A DNA stretch of 64,000 nucleotides from Staphylococcus sp. NAM3COL9 (GCF_001431205.1 NZ_LGPC01000014.1:339149-403148); one strand, 5' to 3'; shown: positions 9,577 through 19,744, numbered from the stretch's first letter. Notes: a model not told the origin generated them from the letters alone. A program made the numbers and translations.

Positions 9577-9853
9577 TGAAGACGTGCCCCCCCTCTATAA
9601 ATCTAGAAATGGAAACGGTACTTACAAATGAAATGATAGCGATTAGTAGAATTGAATCAAGGAATGAGAATGTACCAAAGACGATACTGAGCATACCTAC
9701 CATAGACATAAGTATCGCACTTGCGGTATCAAAAGCAACTACCCTATCAGCAGTCGTTGGTCCTTTAATCAATCTAAATAAAGTTAATAATAATGCAATT
9801 CCAAACAAAATTAGTGCACTTGTAATAAAAAAATCAATAAGGGATTCAATCAT
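9551..9853 (-). CDS. mnhF2: Na+/H+ antiporter subunit MnhF2 (MrpF)
   Basis: A 100-aa small membrane subunit of the Mrp/Mnh complex with three hydrophobic helices and the family motif [17 protein letters not shown] near residue 27. It starts within the 3' end of mnhE2 (ATGA overlap) and runs into mnhG2, showing tight translational coupling. Confidence 0.93.
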   Translation of the reverse strand: MIESLIDFFITSALILFGIALLLTLFRLIKGPTTADRVVAFDTASAILMSMVGMLSIVFGTFSFLDSILLIAIISFVSTVSISRFIEGGHVFNANNKRNR

Positions 9854-10332
9854 TCTGCCACCTCCAATATGAGTCCTTCATATTGTCTAATACTTTTCAG
9901 CAATTTTTGTTTCTCTTTATCTGAGACATCAATTGCGTGTATAAAGAACTTTTGTTTCTCTTTTGAAATTCTTATTACAGTTGAACCAGGCGTTATAATT
10001 ATTAAAATTGTTAAAAAGGTAACTTCCCAATCACTACTTAACGTTGTTTCATAAGTTACTAAGCCCGGATTTAAATCTTTAGTTTTAAATAAAATATAAT
10101 TAATTGTAGTCATACTGGATGTGACTAACTGGTATAGATAAACAGCTAAAAATTTAATCGTTACCCAAACTTTTTTTAGATAAAATTGCTGTCCGAAAAA
10201 GCGATGTAAAATATAGATAACTAATAAACCAATAAGGTAACCTGCGGAGAATGTTGATGCTTTAAAAGATTCTTCATCTTGAAAAAGCACCCATAAAAAA
10301 GCAATGACAATGTTAAGCAAGACTTGTTGCAT
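9850..10332 (-). CDS. mnhE2: Na+/H+ antiporter subunit MnhE2 (MrpE)
   Basis: A 160-aa subunit with N-terminal membrane segments and a soluble C-terminal half. Family landmarks are NPGLVTYET near residue 88 and the [18 protein letters not shown] stretch near 110. It helps assemble the Mrp complex. The start ATG shares its A with the stop of mnhD2, and the stop overlaps the mnhF2 start by four bases. Confidence 0.93.
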   Translation of the reverse strand: MQQVLLNIVIAFLWVLFQDEESFKASTFSAGYLIGLLVIYILHRFFGQQFYLKKVWVTIKFLAVYLYQLVTSSMTTINYILFKTKDLNPGLVTYETTLSSDWEVTFLTILIIITPGSTVIRISKEKQKFFIHAIDVSDKEKQKLLKSIRQYEGLILEVAE

Positions 10333-11837
10333 TATTTATCCTCCTTCACTAAATGAGGGTTAACTATTTTTTCATATAATCCATCATCCATGTTTAAATG
10401 TGTCGCATTATCCGTCACTTTGAAAATCAATGGTGCTGCAAGTCCCATAGCTAGTATCACTACTGTTAATATTCCAATGAGACCTTTACGATACGTAGGT
10501 ATTTTTTTAAATGCTGTTTCTTCAGCTTTCTCCTCATTACCCAGATACATCGTGAAGAAGATTCTGAACAAACTAAACATTGCAATTAAACTTGTAATTA
10601 TCATTAACGCTAAGCCAATATAATTACCGTTTTCTATAGCACCTTTAAAAATGAATACTTTACCAGGGAAACCACTAAATGGCGGTACGCCTCCGATAGC
10701 TAAGATCATAACTACAAAAGCCACACCAAAGAATGGTTCTTGTTTGGCTAGACCATTTAAATTTCGATATTGTCTGAATCCAGTAATATACACTAAACTA
10801 CCAATAATAAAGAATAGCAGTGTTTTAACGACAATGTCATTAGCTAAATAGAAAATAGCACCATTGACACCAGCATAAGTATTTGATCCTAATCCCAATA
10901 TGATAAACCCAATAGAAAGTATAACTTGATATGCTGCAATTTTTTTAATATCACGATAAGCAAGTACACCAAATGCTCCAATCAGCATTGTAATACAAGC
11001 TAAAAATACCAGTAGTGGATGCGTAATGCCTTCATGACCATCAAAAATTAATGTAAAGAAACGGATAAGTGCATAAGCCCCTACTTTAGTCATTAATGCT
11101 GCAAACAGTGCTGCAAGTTCTGTATTCAAAACTGCATATGCTTTAGGTAGCCACATAAAGAGCACTAATGCAGCCTTAGCACCAAACGCAATTAAAAAGA
11201 CCATAGACACAATCGTTATAGCGCTTTTGTCATTCATCTCATTTAAACGTTGTGCTACAAGGGCAAAGTTTAAAGTACCTGTGAGTTTATAAAGCAGCCC
11301 AATACCTAGAAGTAATAACCACGAACCAAGTATATTAAGCACCACATAAATAATTGCTGCACGTAATTGTTCGATTGATTGTCCTAATGTGATTAGTACG
11401 AAAGATGCCAATAACATAACTTCAAACATGACATATATATTAAATAAGTCGGCCGTTAAGAATGAACCTATGACACCTACAGTTAAGAATAAGATGAAAC
11501 TTGGTAGATAATAACGTATTGCTCTTTTCTCTGTTCTACCAAAGCCATAAGCCATAATTAAGGTAACAACGAAACTGGATGTAGTAACCATCAATAAGCT
11601 TAATGAATCACCAACAAATTGAATACCAAAAGGTGCTTCCCATCCTCCAAAATCTAAGGCAATGGGTTTGTTATACATTACGTGAATTAATAAGAACAAT
11701 GAAATAACTGTTGTAACAGCCATCGTTCCAATTGAAAACATTCGAGACAACCTACTTTGTGTACGGATGAAGACAAGGGCTAATGCACAAACTGCTGGGA
11801 GTAGTAATGGTAGTATTAATAAATTACTCATTAGCAT
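10332..11837 (-). CDS. mnhD2: Na+/H+ antiporter subunit MnhD2 (MrpD)
   Basis: A proton-translocating subunit homologous to complex I NuoL/M/N; about 501 aa and 14 membrane segments. The conserved glutamate is in [15 protein letters not shown] near 140, and the lysine-bearing helix is in [20 protein letters not shown] near 220. I place the start at ATG 11837 (MLMSNLL), which is about 9 bases after GAGGTG. The GTG at 11849 abuts the ribosome site, and a third candidate is ATG 11831. It overlaps mnhC2 by 14 bases. Confidence 0.94.
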   Translation of the reverse strand: MLMSNLLILPLLLPAVCALALVFIRTQSRLSRMFSIGTMAVTTVISLFLLIHVMYNKPIALDFGGWEAPFGIQFVGDSLSLLMVTTSSFVVTLIMAYGFGRTEKRAIRYYLPSFILFLTVGVIGSFLTADLFNIYVMFEVMLLASFVLITLGQSIEQLRAAIIYVVLNILGSWLLLLGIGLLYKLTGTLNFALVAQRLNEMNDKSAITIVSMVFLIAFGAKAALVLFMWLPKAYAVLNTELAALFAALMTKVGAYALIRFFTLIFDGHEGITHPLLVFLACITMLIGAFGVLAYRDIKKIAAYQVILSIGFIILGLGSNTYAGVNGAIFYLANDIVVKTLLFFIIGSLVYITGFRQYRNLNGLAKQEPFFGVAFVVMILAIGGVPPFSGFPGKVFIFKGAIENGNYIGLALMIITSLIAMFSLFRIFFTMYLGNEEKAEETAFKKIPTYRKGLIGILTVVILAMGLAAPLIFKVTDNATHLNMDDGLYEKIVNPHLVKEDK

Positions 11838-12174
11838 CGTCGTCATCACCTCTCAATACATCGATTTCATCTTCTTTTGTTACACGATACGTTCTATATA
11901 CAAGTACTAATAGAAACGCTGTCATTGCAAAGCCGATTACAATCGCCGTTAAAACAATTGCCTGTAATAAAGGATCTACAAAGTTTTTACTACCTTCTCC
12001 GATCAAAGGTTCAACCATATTCTTTCCATATTGACCCATGCTCATAATAATTAAATTGCCTGCATGTGTGTAAATAGAAATACCTATAACGATTCTTATT
12101 AAATTGACTGATAATATCATATACGTTCCGATAAATATTAAGAAGCCAATAACCATTAATAATATAAGATTCAT
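11824..12174 (-). CDS. mnhC2: Na+/H+ antiporter subunit MnhC2 (MrpC, NuoK-like)
   Basis: A 116-aa subunit with three membrane helices, resembling complex I NuoK. The [19 protein letters not shown] stretch near 77 is characteristic. It starts in an ATGA overlap with mnhB2 and ends with an acidic tail ([13 protein letters not shown]) that overlaps the start of mnhD2. Confidence 0.94.
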   Translation of the reverse strand: MNLILLMVIGFLIFIGTYMILSVNLIRIVIGISIYTHAGNLIIMSMGQYGKNMVEPLIGEGSKNFVDPLLQAIVLTAIVIGFAMTAFLLVLVYRTYRVTKEDEIDVLRGDDDDANE

Positions 12175-12596
12175 GAACGACCACCACTTATAGATAACAT
12201 AACCGTTACGACGACACCCACAACAGATAATACAATACCTGCTTCAAATAACGTTACGGTTGTTAAATGTACTTCACCTAACAAAGGTAATTCCATATAT
12301 GCATCAGTTTGGTAAAGGAACGGTTTACCAAAAAACATAGGTACAACTGCAGTAGCAAATGAAACTAATGAACCTGTAATCATTAATATTCTAAAATCTA
12401 AAGGCAAAGCGACTAACACTTGTTTAACATCGAAGGCCAAGAACATTAAAATAAATGCTGAGCTAAATACAAGACCACCAATAAAGCCGCCACCTGGATT
12501 ATTATGACCTGCCAAAAACAGATAAAATCCAAAAGTTAACAATATAAAAACGACAATTTTGGTTACCGTTCGTAATACAACATCATTCTCTTTCAT
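12171..12596 (-). CDS. mnhB2: Na+/H+ antiporter subunit MnhB2 (MrpB)
   Basis: A 141-aa subunit with four hydrophobic helices and the family motif [19 protein letters not shown] near residue 28. Its start overlaps the end of mnhA2 by 14 bases. MrpB corresponds to the C-terminal part of extended MrpA-like subunits in other bacteria. Confidence 0.94.
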   Translation of the reverse strand: MKENDVVLRTVTKIVVFILLTFGFYLFLAGHNNPGGGFIGGLVFSSAFILMFLAFDVKQVLVALPLDFRILMITGSLVSFATAVVPMFFGKPFLYQTDAYMELPLLGEVHLTTVTLFEAGIVLSVVGVVVTVMLSISGGRS

Positions 12597-14979
12597 CTTG
12601 ACCCCTCCGTTCTTTAAAGTTAAGTAATGTATAAATTCCTAAACCAGCAATGATGAGTACCATACCTTCAAACAAAGTATCTAGTGCACGGAAGTCACCA
12701 AGAATGGAATTTACAATATTTTTTCCGCCTGCTAATTTGTATGCATCATGGTAAAACGTCGAAATTGTAGGCATCGAGTCACTTTGTTGTGCAATAAATA
12801 CGAGCATGACTACAATCACTGCCATCAAGAGCGATACAATAATTTTGACCACTTCGCGTTTTTTGTGAACTTTTGTACGCGGTACGTTGGGTAGTCTTGA
12901 AAAACTAACAATAAATAATATTGTTGTAATCGTTTCTACAACTAATTGTGTTAATGCTAAATCTGGTGCTTTCATTAATATAAAGAATATCGTTACACAA
13001 TAACCGATAATTCCGTTTAAAATAACCATTGTTAAACGTTGACGTATAAATGTTAAAGCAATACCTAGTACAAATACGACAATTAATGTAATTACTTCTA
13101 ACGGACCAAATTCACTCACATGAATTTGGTGCACTTTTGGAAATCCTGCTTGAATAACTCCATATACCACAACCATTATAAAAATAAGTAAAGTTAATGT
13201 GATGTAATGATTTAAACGGTTATTCATTAAAGTACGAATTCCGTGTCCTGAATATAGTTCAAATTGTTTATATGTCCCTAAATATAAATCTGTAATTGAT
13301 TTCACTTTAATCTTATCAGCATATTTTTTCCAATCGATTTTAAATGCTGCTGTAAAACCAACAACCATTACAATCAAACTTAAAATCAACGGTAAATTAA
13401 ATCCATGCCACTGGGAAACATGTGGCGCTATTTTATCTACATTTTCTCCAATTGTGATACTTCGTAACGCCGGTAAAATAATATGATGTCCAAATATATT
13501 TGGAACAAAGAATATTATCGGTAACAAAATCATCATAATTGCAGAAGGTAGTGTGAACATGAACGGTTCGTGAGGGTTTTTTAGTGGTAAATCTGCTTTC
13601 TGGTAATCCCCCCAGAAAACTTCCTTAATCATGTAAACTGCATAAATCAAAGTAAATATACTTGCTACAACGCCTATTACCGCAATAATTACGGTAAGGA
13701 ACATGTTAAATTGGGGTAATTGGTGTGCACTCACAAGCCCATCAAAGAACATTTCCTTACTCAAGAAACCATTTAAAAATGGAATACCCGCCATCGATAA
13801 GGCAGATAGTAACATTATTATATGTGTAATGGGAAATACTTTTCTTAAACCTGATAAGCGACGAATGTCTCTTGTGCCTGTTTCATGGTCAATAATACCT
13901 ACACCCATAAACAGCGCACCTTTAAATAATGCATGATTCATTAAATGGAATAAAGCTGCGAACAGTATTAAACCATAAACTTTAGAAAGTTCACCTGTTG
14001 GATGCTGCGCAAATCCTCCACCAAGTCCTACCATTGATACAATCATACCTAATTGACTAATTGTAGAATAAGCTAATATTGCTTTCACATCAACTTGGCG
14101 TATTGCATTGACCGCACCAAAAATCATTGTGATTAAGCCAACGAATGTTACACAATAAATATAGAAATCACTTAAACCTAATACAGGTGTGAATCTAAAT
14201 AGCAAGAATATACCTGCTTTAACCATTGTTGCTGAATGTAGATATGCACTTACTGGTGTTGGGGCAGCCATCGCTTTCGGCAACCAGATGTGAAATGGAA
14301 ATTGAGCTGACTTTGTAAATGCCCCTATTAAGACGAGAATAATAATAGGTATAAACAAGTCACTTTGGGCAATTTTATCACTCTGTTCAATAATTGAAGT
14401 TATTGAATTTGTTCCTGTTACAGTGTAAATCATAATGAAGCCCGCTAGTAATGCCAAACCACCAAAGACTGTAATCATAAATGATTGTATAGCTCCAAAT
14501 TGACTATCACCTTTATTGTACCAATATGCGATAAGCAAGAATGAGGACACACTTGTTAACTCCCAAAACACATACATCAGAATAGTATTGTTAGCAGTAA
14601 CGATACCTAGCATACTGAGCATAAACAGTAATAAATATACATAAAAACGTGGTAAATTATCATGCTCTTTAGACAAATATTGAGTTGCATAGTAAAACAC
14701 GGCTAATCCAATGAGTGAAATTAATAAACTGAAGAATAAACTCAATCCATCTAATCTAAAATCAATATTGATATCTAAGAGTGTTAGCCATGGGATCTTA
14801 ATCGTTATAAAATGCCCTGCCATCACTCGAGGTATTTGCCATAAGAAGTAAATCGAAGAAATAATTGGTGCAATTAAAGCAATTTGACCTGCAAATCGCT
14901 GAGATTTAGGATTTATTAGTGTGAACAATACCGCTACCATGATTATAATCAAGGCACCTAGCAAATATATTAAACTCAT
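12583..14979 (-). CDS. mnhA2: Na+/H+ antiporter subunit MnhA2 (MrpA, NuoL-like)
   Basis: First and largest gene of the mnh2 operon; 798 aa with about 20 membrane segments. The N-terminal 500 residues are NuoL-like, with the conserved Glu in [15 protein letters not shown] near 138 and the Lys in [19 protein letters not shown] near 215. The C-terminal part carries the MrpA-specific [19 protein letters not shown] stretch near 680. Two adjacent ATGs (14982, 14979) are possible; I prefer 14979 because AGGAGG then lies 6 bases away. The seven subunits form one membrane complex for Na+/H+ or K+/H+ exchange. The operon reads A to G toward lower coordinates. Confidence 0.95.
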   Translation of the reverse strand: MSLIYLLGALIIIMVAVLFTLINPKSQRFAGQIALIAPIISSIYFLWQIPRVMAGHFITIKIPWLTLLDINIDFRLDGLSLFFSLLISLIGLAVFYYATQYLSKEHDNLPRFYVYLLLFMLSMLGIVTANNTILMYVFWELTSVSSFLLIAYWYNKGDSQFGAIQSFMITVFGGLALLAGFIMIYTVTGTNSITSIIEQSDKIAQSDLFIPIIILVLIGAFTKSAQFPFHIWLPKAMAAPTPVSAYLHSATMVKAGIFLLFRFTPVLGLSDFYIYCVTFVGLITMIFGAVNAIRQVDVKAILAYSTISQLGMIVSMVGLGGGFAQHPTGELSKVYGLILFAALFHLMNHALFKGALFMGVGIIDHETGTRDIRRLSGLRKVFPITHIIMLLSALSMAGIPFLNGFLSKEMFFDGLVSAHQLPQFNMFLTVIIAVIGVVASIFTLIYAVYMIKEVFWGDYQKADLPLKNPHEPFMFTLPSAIMMILLPIIFFVPNIFGHHIILPALRSITIGENVDKIAPHVSQWHGFNLPLILSLIVMVVGFTAAFKIDWKKYADKIKVKSITDLYLGTYKQFELYSGHGIRTLMNNRLNHYITLTLLIFIMVVVYGVIQAGFPKVHQIHVSEFGPLEVITLIVVFVLGIALTFIRQRLTMVILNGIIGYCVTIFFILMKAPDLALTQLVVETITTILFIVSFSRLPNVPRTKVHKKREVVKIIVSLLMAVIVVMLVFIAQQSDSMPTISTFYHDAYKLAGGKNIVNSILGDFRALDTLFEGMVLIIAGLGIYTLLNFKERRGQDERE

Positions 14980-15002
14980 CATATCCCTCCTTTAATTATA
15001 TT

Positions 15003-15554
15003 TTATAAATTTAAAGCTATTGTTGTTTTAGTTGTCTTCGCTGAAATACCTATGAATTTCATAGTTTCAAAAGTTGTTTGATGACCTAAATATTTTTGAA
15101 TAATAGAAATAGAAATACCAGATTGATAAGCATGATAAGCAAATGTCTTTCTTAACGTCGTCAAACCAATATGTAACATGCCTAGCTCTTCAGCTGCAGC
15201 ATGGATAATACGATATGCTTGTTGTCTTGATAAACCTTTGAAAGTTCTATTTGATCGAAATAATAACTCATCATTTTTAAGATCTTCTTCGGTAATAAAG
15301 ATCATTAATTCATTCCTCAATGTATCGGGTAATCTAATATGAATATTGGGAGCATGATTCTCTAGCCAATACTGTTTAATATCGTCGTCTTCGTCTTTTA
15401 CGTCTGACACACAAAGATTTAGTAGTTCGGAAAGTTTAACACCAGTATGTATTGCAAATTTGAATAATAAATAATCTCGTTTCGACTTATTACTTAAGAC
15501 TTCATACATAGACTTTATCTCTTTTATATCCCTTATAGGGTCCACTTGATTCAT
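15003..15554 (-). CDS. Tyrosine-recombinase-fold protein lacking catalytic residues
   Basis: A 183-aa protein with the catalytic-domain fold of phage-type integrases but no N-terminal core-binding domain. Compared with XerD, the first Arg (in TGLRxSEL) is Lys (TGVKLSEL), the His of HxLR is Thr (TTLR), and the Tyr nine residues after LGH is Phe (LGH followed by QTTFETMKF). The second Arg (TLRKTF) and the LGH His are kept, and no clear catalytic Lys is visible. It is therefore unlikely to cut DNA and may be a DNA-binding protein. ATG 15554 follows AGAGGTGA. Its stop lies 24 bases upstream of the mnhA2 start on the same strand, and it is divergent from the DUF1659 gene. No flanking phage genes or att repeats are seen, so it is not an obvious mobile element. 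Confidence 0.8.
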   Translation of the reverse strand: MNQVDPIRDIKEIKSMYEVLSNKSKRDYLLFKFAIHTGVKLSELLNLCVSDVKDEDDDIKQYWLENHAPNIHIRLPDTLRNELMIFITEEDLKNDELLFRSNRTFKGLSRQQAYRIIHAAAEELGMLHIGLTTLRKTFAYHAYQSGISISIIQKYLGHQTTFETMKFIGISAKTTKTTIALNL

Positions 15555-15649
15555 ATATTCACCTCTTAACAAATTGAATGTTTCTTATTTAATGATATAT
15601 GATATTTATGTCACATGGAAGTGTTTAAACCGAATTTCTCAAAAAAAAT

Positions 15650-15696
15650 TTGACCATTTTAGGATGTTTATTCGATATATATAGTGAAAGGAGGTT
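15650..15696 (+). promoter_or_regulatory. Probable promoter and strong ribosome site of the DUF1659/DUF2922 pair
   Basis: TTGACC at 15650-15655 is followed after about 18 bases by GATATA (about 15674), and AAAGGAGGT lies about 7 bases before the ATG. The ribosome site is one of the strongest in the window. Confidence 0.5.
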
Positions 15697-15702
15697 AAGC
15701 AA

Positions 15703-15909
15703 ATGAACCAAATCAAACAGCTTGCAGTCACATTATCCCGCGTTTTGTACGATCAAGATGGAAAAGCTTCAAAGTTCAAGCGTCATTTCGCAAATTTAAA
15801 TACAGCATCAACACCTGAACAAATAAAAAGCTTCAAGTCTATTATTGAACAAATTACTGGAGAGCACTTTGACACAATCGAAGTTATTAAAACAGAAACA
15901 ATTAATTAA
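15703..15909 (+). CDS. DUF1659-like small protein
   Basis: A 68-aa protein of unknown function resembling the DUF1659 family: a short beta-rich start (LAVTLSRVLYDQDGKASKFKR) and then a helix (STPEQIKSFKSIIEQITG) before a C-terminal strand. No signal peptide or membrane segment. It precedes a DUF2922-like gene by 13 bases with its own AGGAGG site. This pairing recurs in Firmicutes, which suggests the two products work together. The role is unknown. Confidence 0.7.
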   Translation: MNQIKQLAVTLSRVLYDQDGKASKFKRHFANLNTASTPEQIKSFKSIIEQITGEHFDTIEVIKTETIN

Positions 15910-15922
15910 GGAGGAAAATCAA

Positions 15923-16144
15923 ATGATGTCCCAAACATTAGAACTTATTTTCAATGATGCTGTGAATAAAACAATCAAATTACAACTACCTAAGATCGAA
16001 CATTCAGTAAACGAAAGTACAGTTAAAGAAGGAATGAATAAATTAATCACGCTTGATATTTTGAGACCGCAAACAGGGATCCCCACAAAAGTTCATTCTG
16101 CACAGGTAATAGATAAGACAACAAATGTTCTATTTGAAAATTAG
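15923..16144 (+). CDS. DUF2922-like small protein
   Basis: A 73-aa protein resembling DUF2922: TLELIFNDAVNKTIKLQLPKIEHSV is the family's opening strand pattern, followed by a helix with VKEGMNKLI and a terminal beta stretch. It has two start candidates (ATG 15923 or 15926) behind GGAGG. Partner of the preceding DUF1659-like gene, and the pair ends in a terminator. Function unknown. Confidence 0.72.
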   Translation: MMSQTLELIFNDAVNKTIKLQLPKIEHSVNESTVKEGMNKLITLDILRPQTGIPTKVHSAQVIDKTTNVLFEN

Positions 16145-16185
16145 TTAATTCTACTATAAATCTATTAACTTAGATGATTAACTAA

Positions 16186-16221
16186 AGAAGGCTTGAAACA
16201 ATTGTTTCAGGCCTTCTTTTT
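16186..16221 (+). terminator. Terminator of the DUF1659/DUF2922 pair
   Basis: AAGAAGGC and GCCTTCTT arms with inner GAAAC/GTTTC (16186-16217), followed by T residues. Confidence 0.85.
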
Positions 16222-16284
16222 ACGTAGAATAATTGACGCTTTATACAGTCCATCAATTAACTACAATATTATTGAAATATACCC

Positions 16285-16518
16285 TTAATCTCTATAGGGT
16301 CTTAATCTAACCGTATCACCAAAAAATATCTTTTTCTTACCTAACTTCTTGCATATTGCATATTTATCATATACTTCAACAATTTGAGCTAAATTTTTAT
16401 AAGATCTTCTTGGATTTAACACTTCTATAAATTGATTTTTCTTAATGCCATCATTACTTCCTGCTCCAACAAAAAAAGTTTCTTCATCTGTTAGTCGAAT
16501 TATGGAAAGCTGTTTCAA
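16285..16518 (-). CDS. Small unknown protein with SH3-like pattern
   Basis: A 77-aa basic cytoplasmic protein I do not recognise by name. Its pattern (VGAGSNDGIKKNQFIEV, then a turn, then IVEVYDKYAICKKLG, then FFGDTVRLR) resembles the small beta-barrel with 'G-h-x-x-G-D/Q-x-h-x-V' turns seen in FlgT C-terminal-like domains. No export signal. It stands alone between the DUF2922 terminator and a divergent DMT transporter. The ATG follows a weak purine stretch. Confidence 0.6.
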   Translation of the reverse strand: MKQLSIIRLTDEETFFVGAGSNDGIKKNQFIEVLNPRRSYKNLAQIVEVYDKYAICKKLGKKKIFFGDTVRLRPYRD

Positions 16519-16749
16519 TATAATTAGTCACTCACTTCTTCAAAAGCTTTTATTATTATAAAGTTATTACTACTTCATAGTTGTTAATCTTATTTCCCAA
16601 AAACCATTAACATACGTATTCTATTATATTTTGTGTGTTGTGTACATTATAATAAACTAAAAAGCTAATTTTCTTTTAAATAATTTAAACATAGGAAAAA
16701 CATAACCTTTCCTATATAATGTAATTATCCTAATAGAAAGCGTGATTTA

Positions 16750-17679
16750 ATGTTTCTTTTATATATTATTGGGATTATCGCAGGTATGGTTGTACCATTT
16801 CAGACTTCAATCAATTCTAGACTAAGTCTTTATACAAAGTCTTCATTCTATGCGTCAACAATCTCATTTGCAACAGGTACAATCTTTTTAATTTTAATGA
16901 ATCTTATAACTAACCCTCATGCCTTTACTGCACAATTTTACAGTAATCAATCTTTTAGTTACATATGGTTTGTCGGCGGTATCTTAGGTGTCATTTTCCT
17001 AACTGGAAACTTACTTCTTTTACCCCGTTTGGGTGCATCTCTTACTGTAGTGCTCACTGTAGCTGGTCAAATCATTATGGGTGTGACAATTGATACATTT
17101 GGTTGGTTTGGAGCCGATAAAGAAACCTTTACAGCATTTAAAGTACTAGGTATTATCTTTTTGATTTTCGGTATCATTCTGATGAACTATGTTCGTAGAA
17201 ACCCTAAAGACAAAAATAAAAATAATTCAATTTATATTTGGTTAATCATTGGCTTTATATTTGGTTTCTGTCCACCTATTCAAACTGCTATTAATAGCGC
17301 ATTGGGTCAACAAATAAATTCCTCTGTAATGGCTTCTCTAATTTCATTTACAGTAGGTACAATCGTATTATTTATTTTGACTTTAATTTTCAATAGAAGT
17401 CTTAAACTTACTACTTTCACACCTAAAGAAGGACGTCTTAAGCCCATTTACTTTATCGGTGGTATCTTAGGTGTGATTTTTGTGACTACGAATATTATTT
17501 TAATGCCTCACCTTGGTGCTGCATTAACTACAATTATAGTTATGCTAGGTCAAATGTTAATGGGTATTATTATAGATCATTTTGGCTTGCTTGGTACATA
17601 CAAAAATAAAATTACTAAGAGAAAAGTTTTTGGTATTATTGCCATAATGATTGGTATTGTTTTATTGAGATTATTTTAA
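16750..17679 (+). CDS. DMT-superfamily membrane transporter, DUF606 (YdcZ) type
   Basis: A 309-aa integral membrane protein made of two similar halves, each with about five helices. The phrases IAGMVVPFQTSINSRLS and FGFCPPIQTAINSALG begin the halves, and VGGILGVIFLTGNLLLLPRLGA and IGGILGVIFVTTNIILMPHLGA recur. This internal duplication is typical of DUF606 proteins in the drug/metabolite transporter superfamily. The substrate is unknown. The ribosome site before ATG 16750 is weak (AAAGCGTGAT). Confidence 0.85.
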   Translation: MFLLYIIGIIAGMVVPFQTSINSRLSLYTKSSFYASTISFATGTIFLILMNLITNPHAFTAQFYSNQSFSYIWFVGGILGVIFLTGNLLLLPRLGASLTVVLTVAGQIIMGVTIDTFGWFGADKETFTAFKVLGIIFLIFGIILMNYVRRNPKDKNKNNSIYIWLIIGFIFGFCPPIQTAINSALGQQINSSVMASLISFTVGTIVLFILTLIFNRSLKLTTFTPKEGRLKPIYFIGGILGVIFVTTNIILMPHLGAALTTIIVMLGQMLMGIIIDHFGLLGTYKNKITKRKVFGIIAIMIGIVLLRLF

Positions 17680-17795
17680 AAATTGTTCCCTTGAGTCATT
17701 TACTTTTAACATTTAGTAAATGACTCCTTTTTTTATAACAAAACCCCTGCTTTTCGCTGTATAATCTAATCATCAAACATCAAGAGGTGACATCA

Positions 17796-18734
17796 TTGAA
17801 GAAAATCATTATTTTATTTACTGTATTGATAATACTTTGTAGTATCGGCGCCCTAAGTTTTTACTTTTTCAAAATTAAAATAGCCACGAGTAAACCAGAG
17901 CACCATATTGACACTTTGAAAATAACCTATAATAAACCCTATACCTTTATAGGAAGTCAAGAACCTGCTCAACGATTTCCAATTTATTATGAACCCCATA
18001 AAGGTTATATTAACGATTGGTTCGTTAAGTCACACGACAAAATAGAAAAAAACCAGCCTCTATTCGAATATTACAATCCACGTATTGAACATCAAATCAG
18101 TAGTAAGCAAAAATACCTTGCACAATTAAAGGCAAACAGTAAATCTTCCACTTCACCCATACATTCAGAAATATTACGTCTACAAAATCAAATCGCACAA
18201 CTCCAAGAACAACTTCGTATCACAGTTTATGCTCCAACGTCTGGCATCGTCCATATTAATAAATCATGGTCTAATCAAACTAAATCTCCTGTTATGCAAA
18301 TTTATGATTCTACTACAATAATCAAAGCTGAAATTGATGAAGCGATGATTGACAAGCTTCATTTAAAAGACAAAGTTTCTATTAAAGATAATAACCAGAA
18401 AACATTTGACGGTGAAGTGAATTATATTTCTAATTTCCCAATAGATATAGACACATCAACTAAAAATTCCAAATATTTAGTTGAGATAAATTCAAAATTT
18501 CCCGCTGTATTTGGTAAGCATTTCAAAGTAGAAATACCTAACCACATCATTGAAGTTCCTAAAACAGCAATACATGATGAGCAATTTGTTTTCATACAAA
18601 GAAATAAAAAATTTATAAAACGGGTTATTAAAACACAAAATTCGGGTAATAACAAAGATGTACTAATTCTTGAAGGTTTAAATCAAGGAGGTGTCATAGC
18701 TAGAAATGCTGATACTGTGCTGTCTAAAAATTAG
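17796..18734 (+). CDS. HlyD/RND-type membrane-fusion (adaptor) protein
   Basis: A 312-aa membrane-anchored protein with one N-terminal helix, a short coiled-coil segment (KQKYLAQLKA ... LRLQNQIAQLQEQLR), a lipoyl-like half (VYAPTSGIVHI) and a beta-barrel region with a C-terminal ILEGLNQGGVIAR, the usual end of RND/MacA-like adaptors. TTG 17796 is the likely start because GAGGTGAC ends 5 to 6 bases before it. No ABC, MFS or RND partner lies next to it, so it either serves a distant transporter or has a cell-envelope role. Confidence 0.8.
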   Translation: MKKIIILFTVLIILCSIGALSFYFFKIKIATSKPEHHIDTLKITYNKPYTFIGSQEPAQRFPIYYEPHKGYINDWFVKSHDKIEKNQPLFEYYNPRIEHQISSKQKYLAQLKANSKSSTSPIHSEILRLQNQIAQLQEQLRITVYAPTSGIVHINKSWSNQTKSPVMQIYDSTTIIKAEIDEAMIDKLHLKDKVSIKDNNQKTFDGEVNYISNFPIDIDTSTKNSKYLVEINSKFPAVFGKHFKVEIPNHIIEVPKTAIHDEQFVFIQRNKKFIKRVIKTQNSGNNKDVLILEGLNQGGVIARNADTVLSKN

Positions 18735-19095
18735 ACGTACACGTTATAAAAAGTTATATTTTTAAAATTCAATAAGATTATTTAGCCTTTTTATCATATG
18801 ACGGTAAATTGAAAAACAGAAGAATAAATTTTGATTAGCGTATTGGTGTTTAAAGAATTGAATTAATAATAGAAATCATTAACGTAATGCTTAAACATGT
18901 TTTTGTTTACTTTCTATTTTTATTTAGTTATAATAAACTAAATAATAGAGGTTTTAATATATTTCACTTAAATATAATCGAGCCACAAATTATGATAAAC
19001 ACTTTGTATTTAACTTTCAATTAAGACAAATAATCATACAAAAAAATTATTAATATGTATATTTGATTGGGCATTTAGAATAGGGAGGAATTAGG
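18735..19095 (+). promoter_or_regulatory. sarA upstream regulatory region
   Basis: About 360 bases without a gene, very AT-rich. A -10-like TATAAT at 18929-18934 has TTTACT 17 bases upstream (18906-18911) and is framed by a 7-bp inverted repeat TTTAGTT/AACTAAA. In S. aureus sarA is driven by several promoters spread over a similar distance, so multiple starts are likely here. I can support only this one. A GGGAGGAATTAGG ribosome site ends the region. Confidence 0.55.
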
Positions 19096-19470
19096 ATGGC
19101 TATCACCAAAATCAATGATTGCTTTGAATTATTAGCTATGGTCACATATGCTGACAAACTAAAAGGTATTATCAAAAAAGAATTTTCAGTAAGTTTCGAG
19201 GAGTTCGCTGTATTAACATACATTAGCGAGCACGAAAGTGAAGAATATTATTTAAAAGATATCATCAATCACTTGAATTACAAACAACCACAAGTTGTTA
19301 AAGCTGTTAAAAACTTATCTCAAGAAGATTATTTTGATAAGAAACGTAACGAACAAGATGAAAGAACTGTATTGATCTTAGTTAACACTAAGCAACGTAA
19401 AAAAATCAATGAATTATTAACTCGCGTTAATAATCGTATTAAAGAAGCTAACGACGAAAAAGAAGTTTAA
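19096..19470 (+). CDS. sarA: Staphylococcal accessory regulator SarA
   Basis: A 124-aa winged-helix DNA-binding protein and global regulator of virulence, agr and biofilm genes, acting as a dimer. The N-terminal helix carries Cys9 ([12 protein letters not shown]), the redox-responsive residue of SarA. The recognition helix ([15 protein letters not shown]) and the wing with [12 protein letters not shown], including the conserved basic and acidic residues, are intact. It is closely similar to but distinct from S. aureus SarA, with most changes at the C-terminus and in the loop HESEEYYLK. Monocistronic, with a strong terminator. Confidence 0.97.
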   Translation: MAITKINDCFELLAMVTYADKLKGIIKKEFSVSFEEFAVLTYISEHESEEYYLKDIINHLNYKQPQVVKAVKNLSQEDYFDKKRNEQDERTVLILVNTKQRKKINELLTRVNNRIKEANDEKEV

Positions 19471-19526
19471 GTTAATTTAAATTTATACAGTCACACAAGT
19501 TTCTATAATATTGCTAACTTATTTTT

Positions 19527-19563
19527 AAAGGGATTTTCCAATATATTGGAAATCCCTTTTTTA
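19527..19563 (+). terminator. Terminator of sarA
   Basis: AAAGGGATTTTCCAA and TTGGAAATCCCTTT arms (19527-19558, one bulged base) followed by six or more T. Confidence 0.9.
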
Positions 19564-19627
19564 TATGTACTCCCCCTTTTCATGATACCAACTACACTTC
19601 ATAATCTTCATTCCTTACAAAAATAAA

Positions 19628-19673
19628 AAATACTGTTGATATAAAGTCCTGAGACATTATATCAACAGTATTT
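19628..19673 (-). terminator. Terminator downstream of the alpha/beta hydrolase gene
   Basis: A 17-bp inverted repeat (19628-19644 with 19657-19673) with an A run on the plus side, giving U residues on the minus transcript. Confidence 0.8.
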
Positions 19674-19744
19674 AATAAAAACATTGCAGTATCTATATAT
19701 ATAAAATAGTAATGCGTATTTTAAAACGATTTTGCAAGAAACAT

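Noticed and set aside
15003..15554. Integrase gene as evidence of a prophage or genomic island
   Set aside because: No other phage genes, no flanking direct repeats and no tRNA end; its catalytic residues are lost and the neighbourhood is core.
19564..19580. C-rich TACTCCCCCTTTT after the sarA terminator as an sRNA motif
   Set aside because: It lies past the terminator with no promoter or hairpin of its own.
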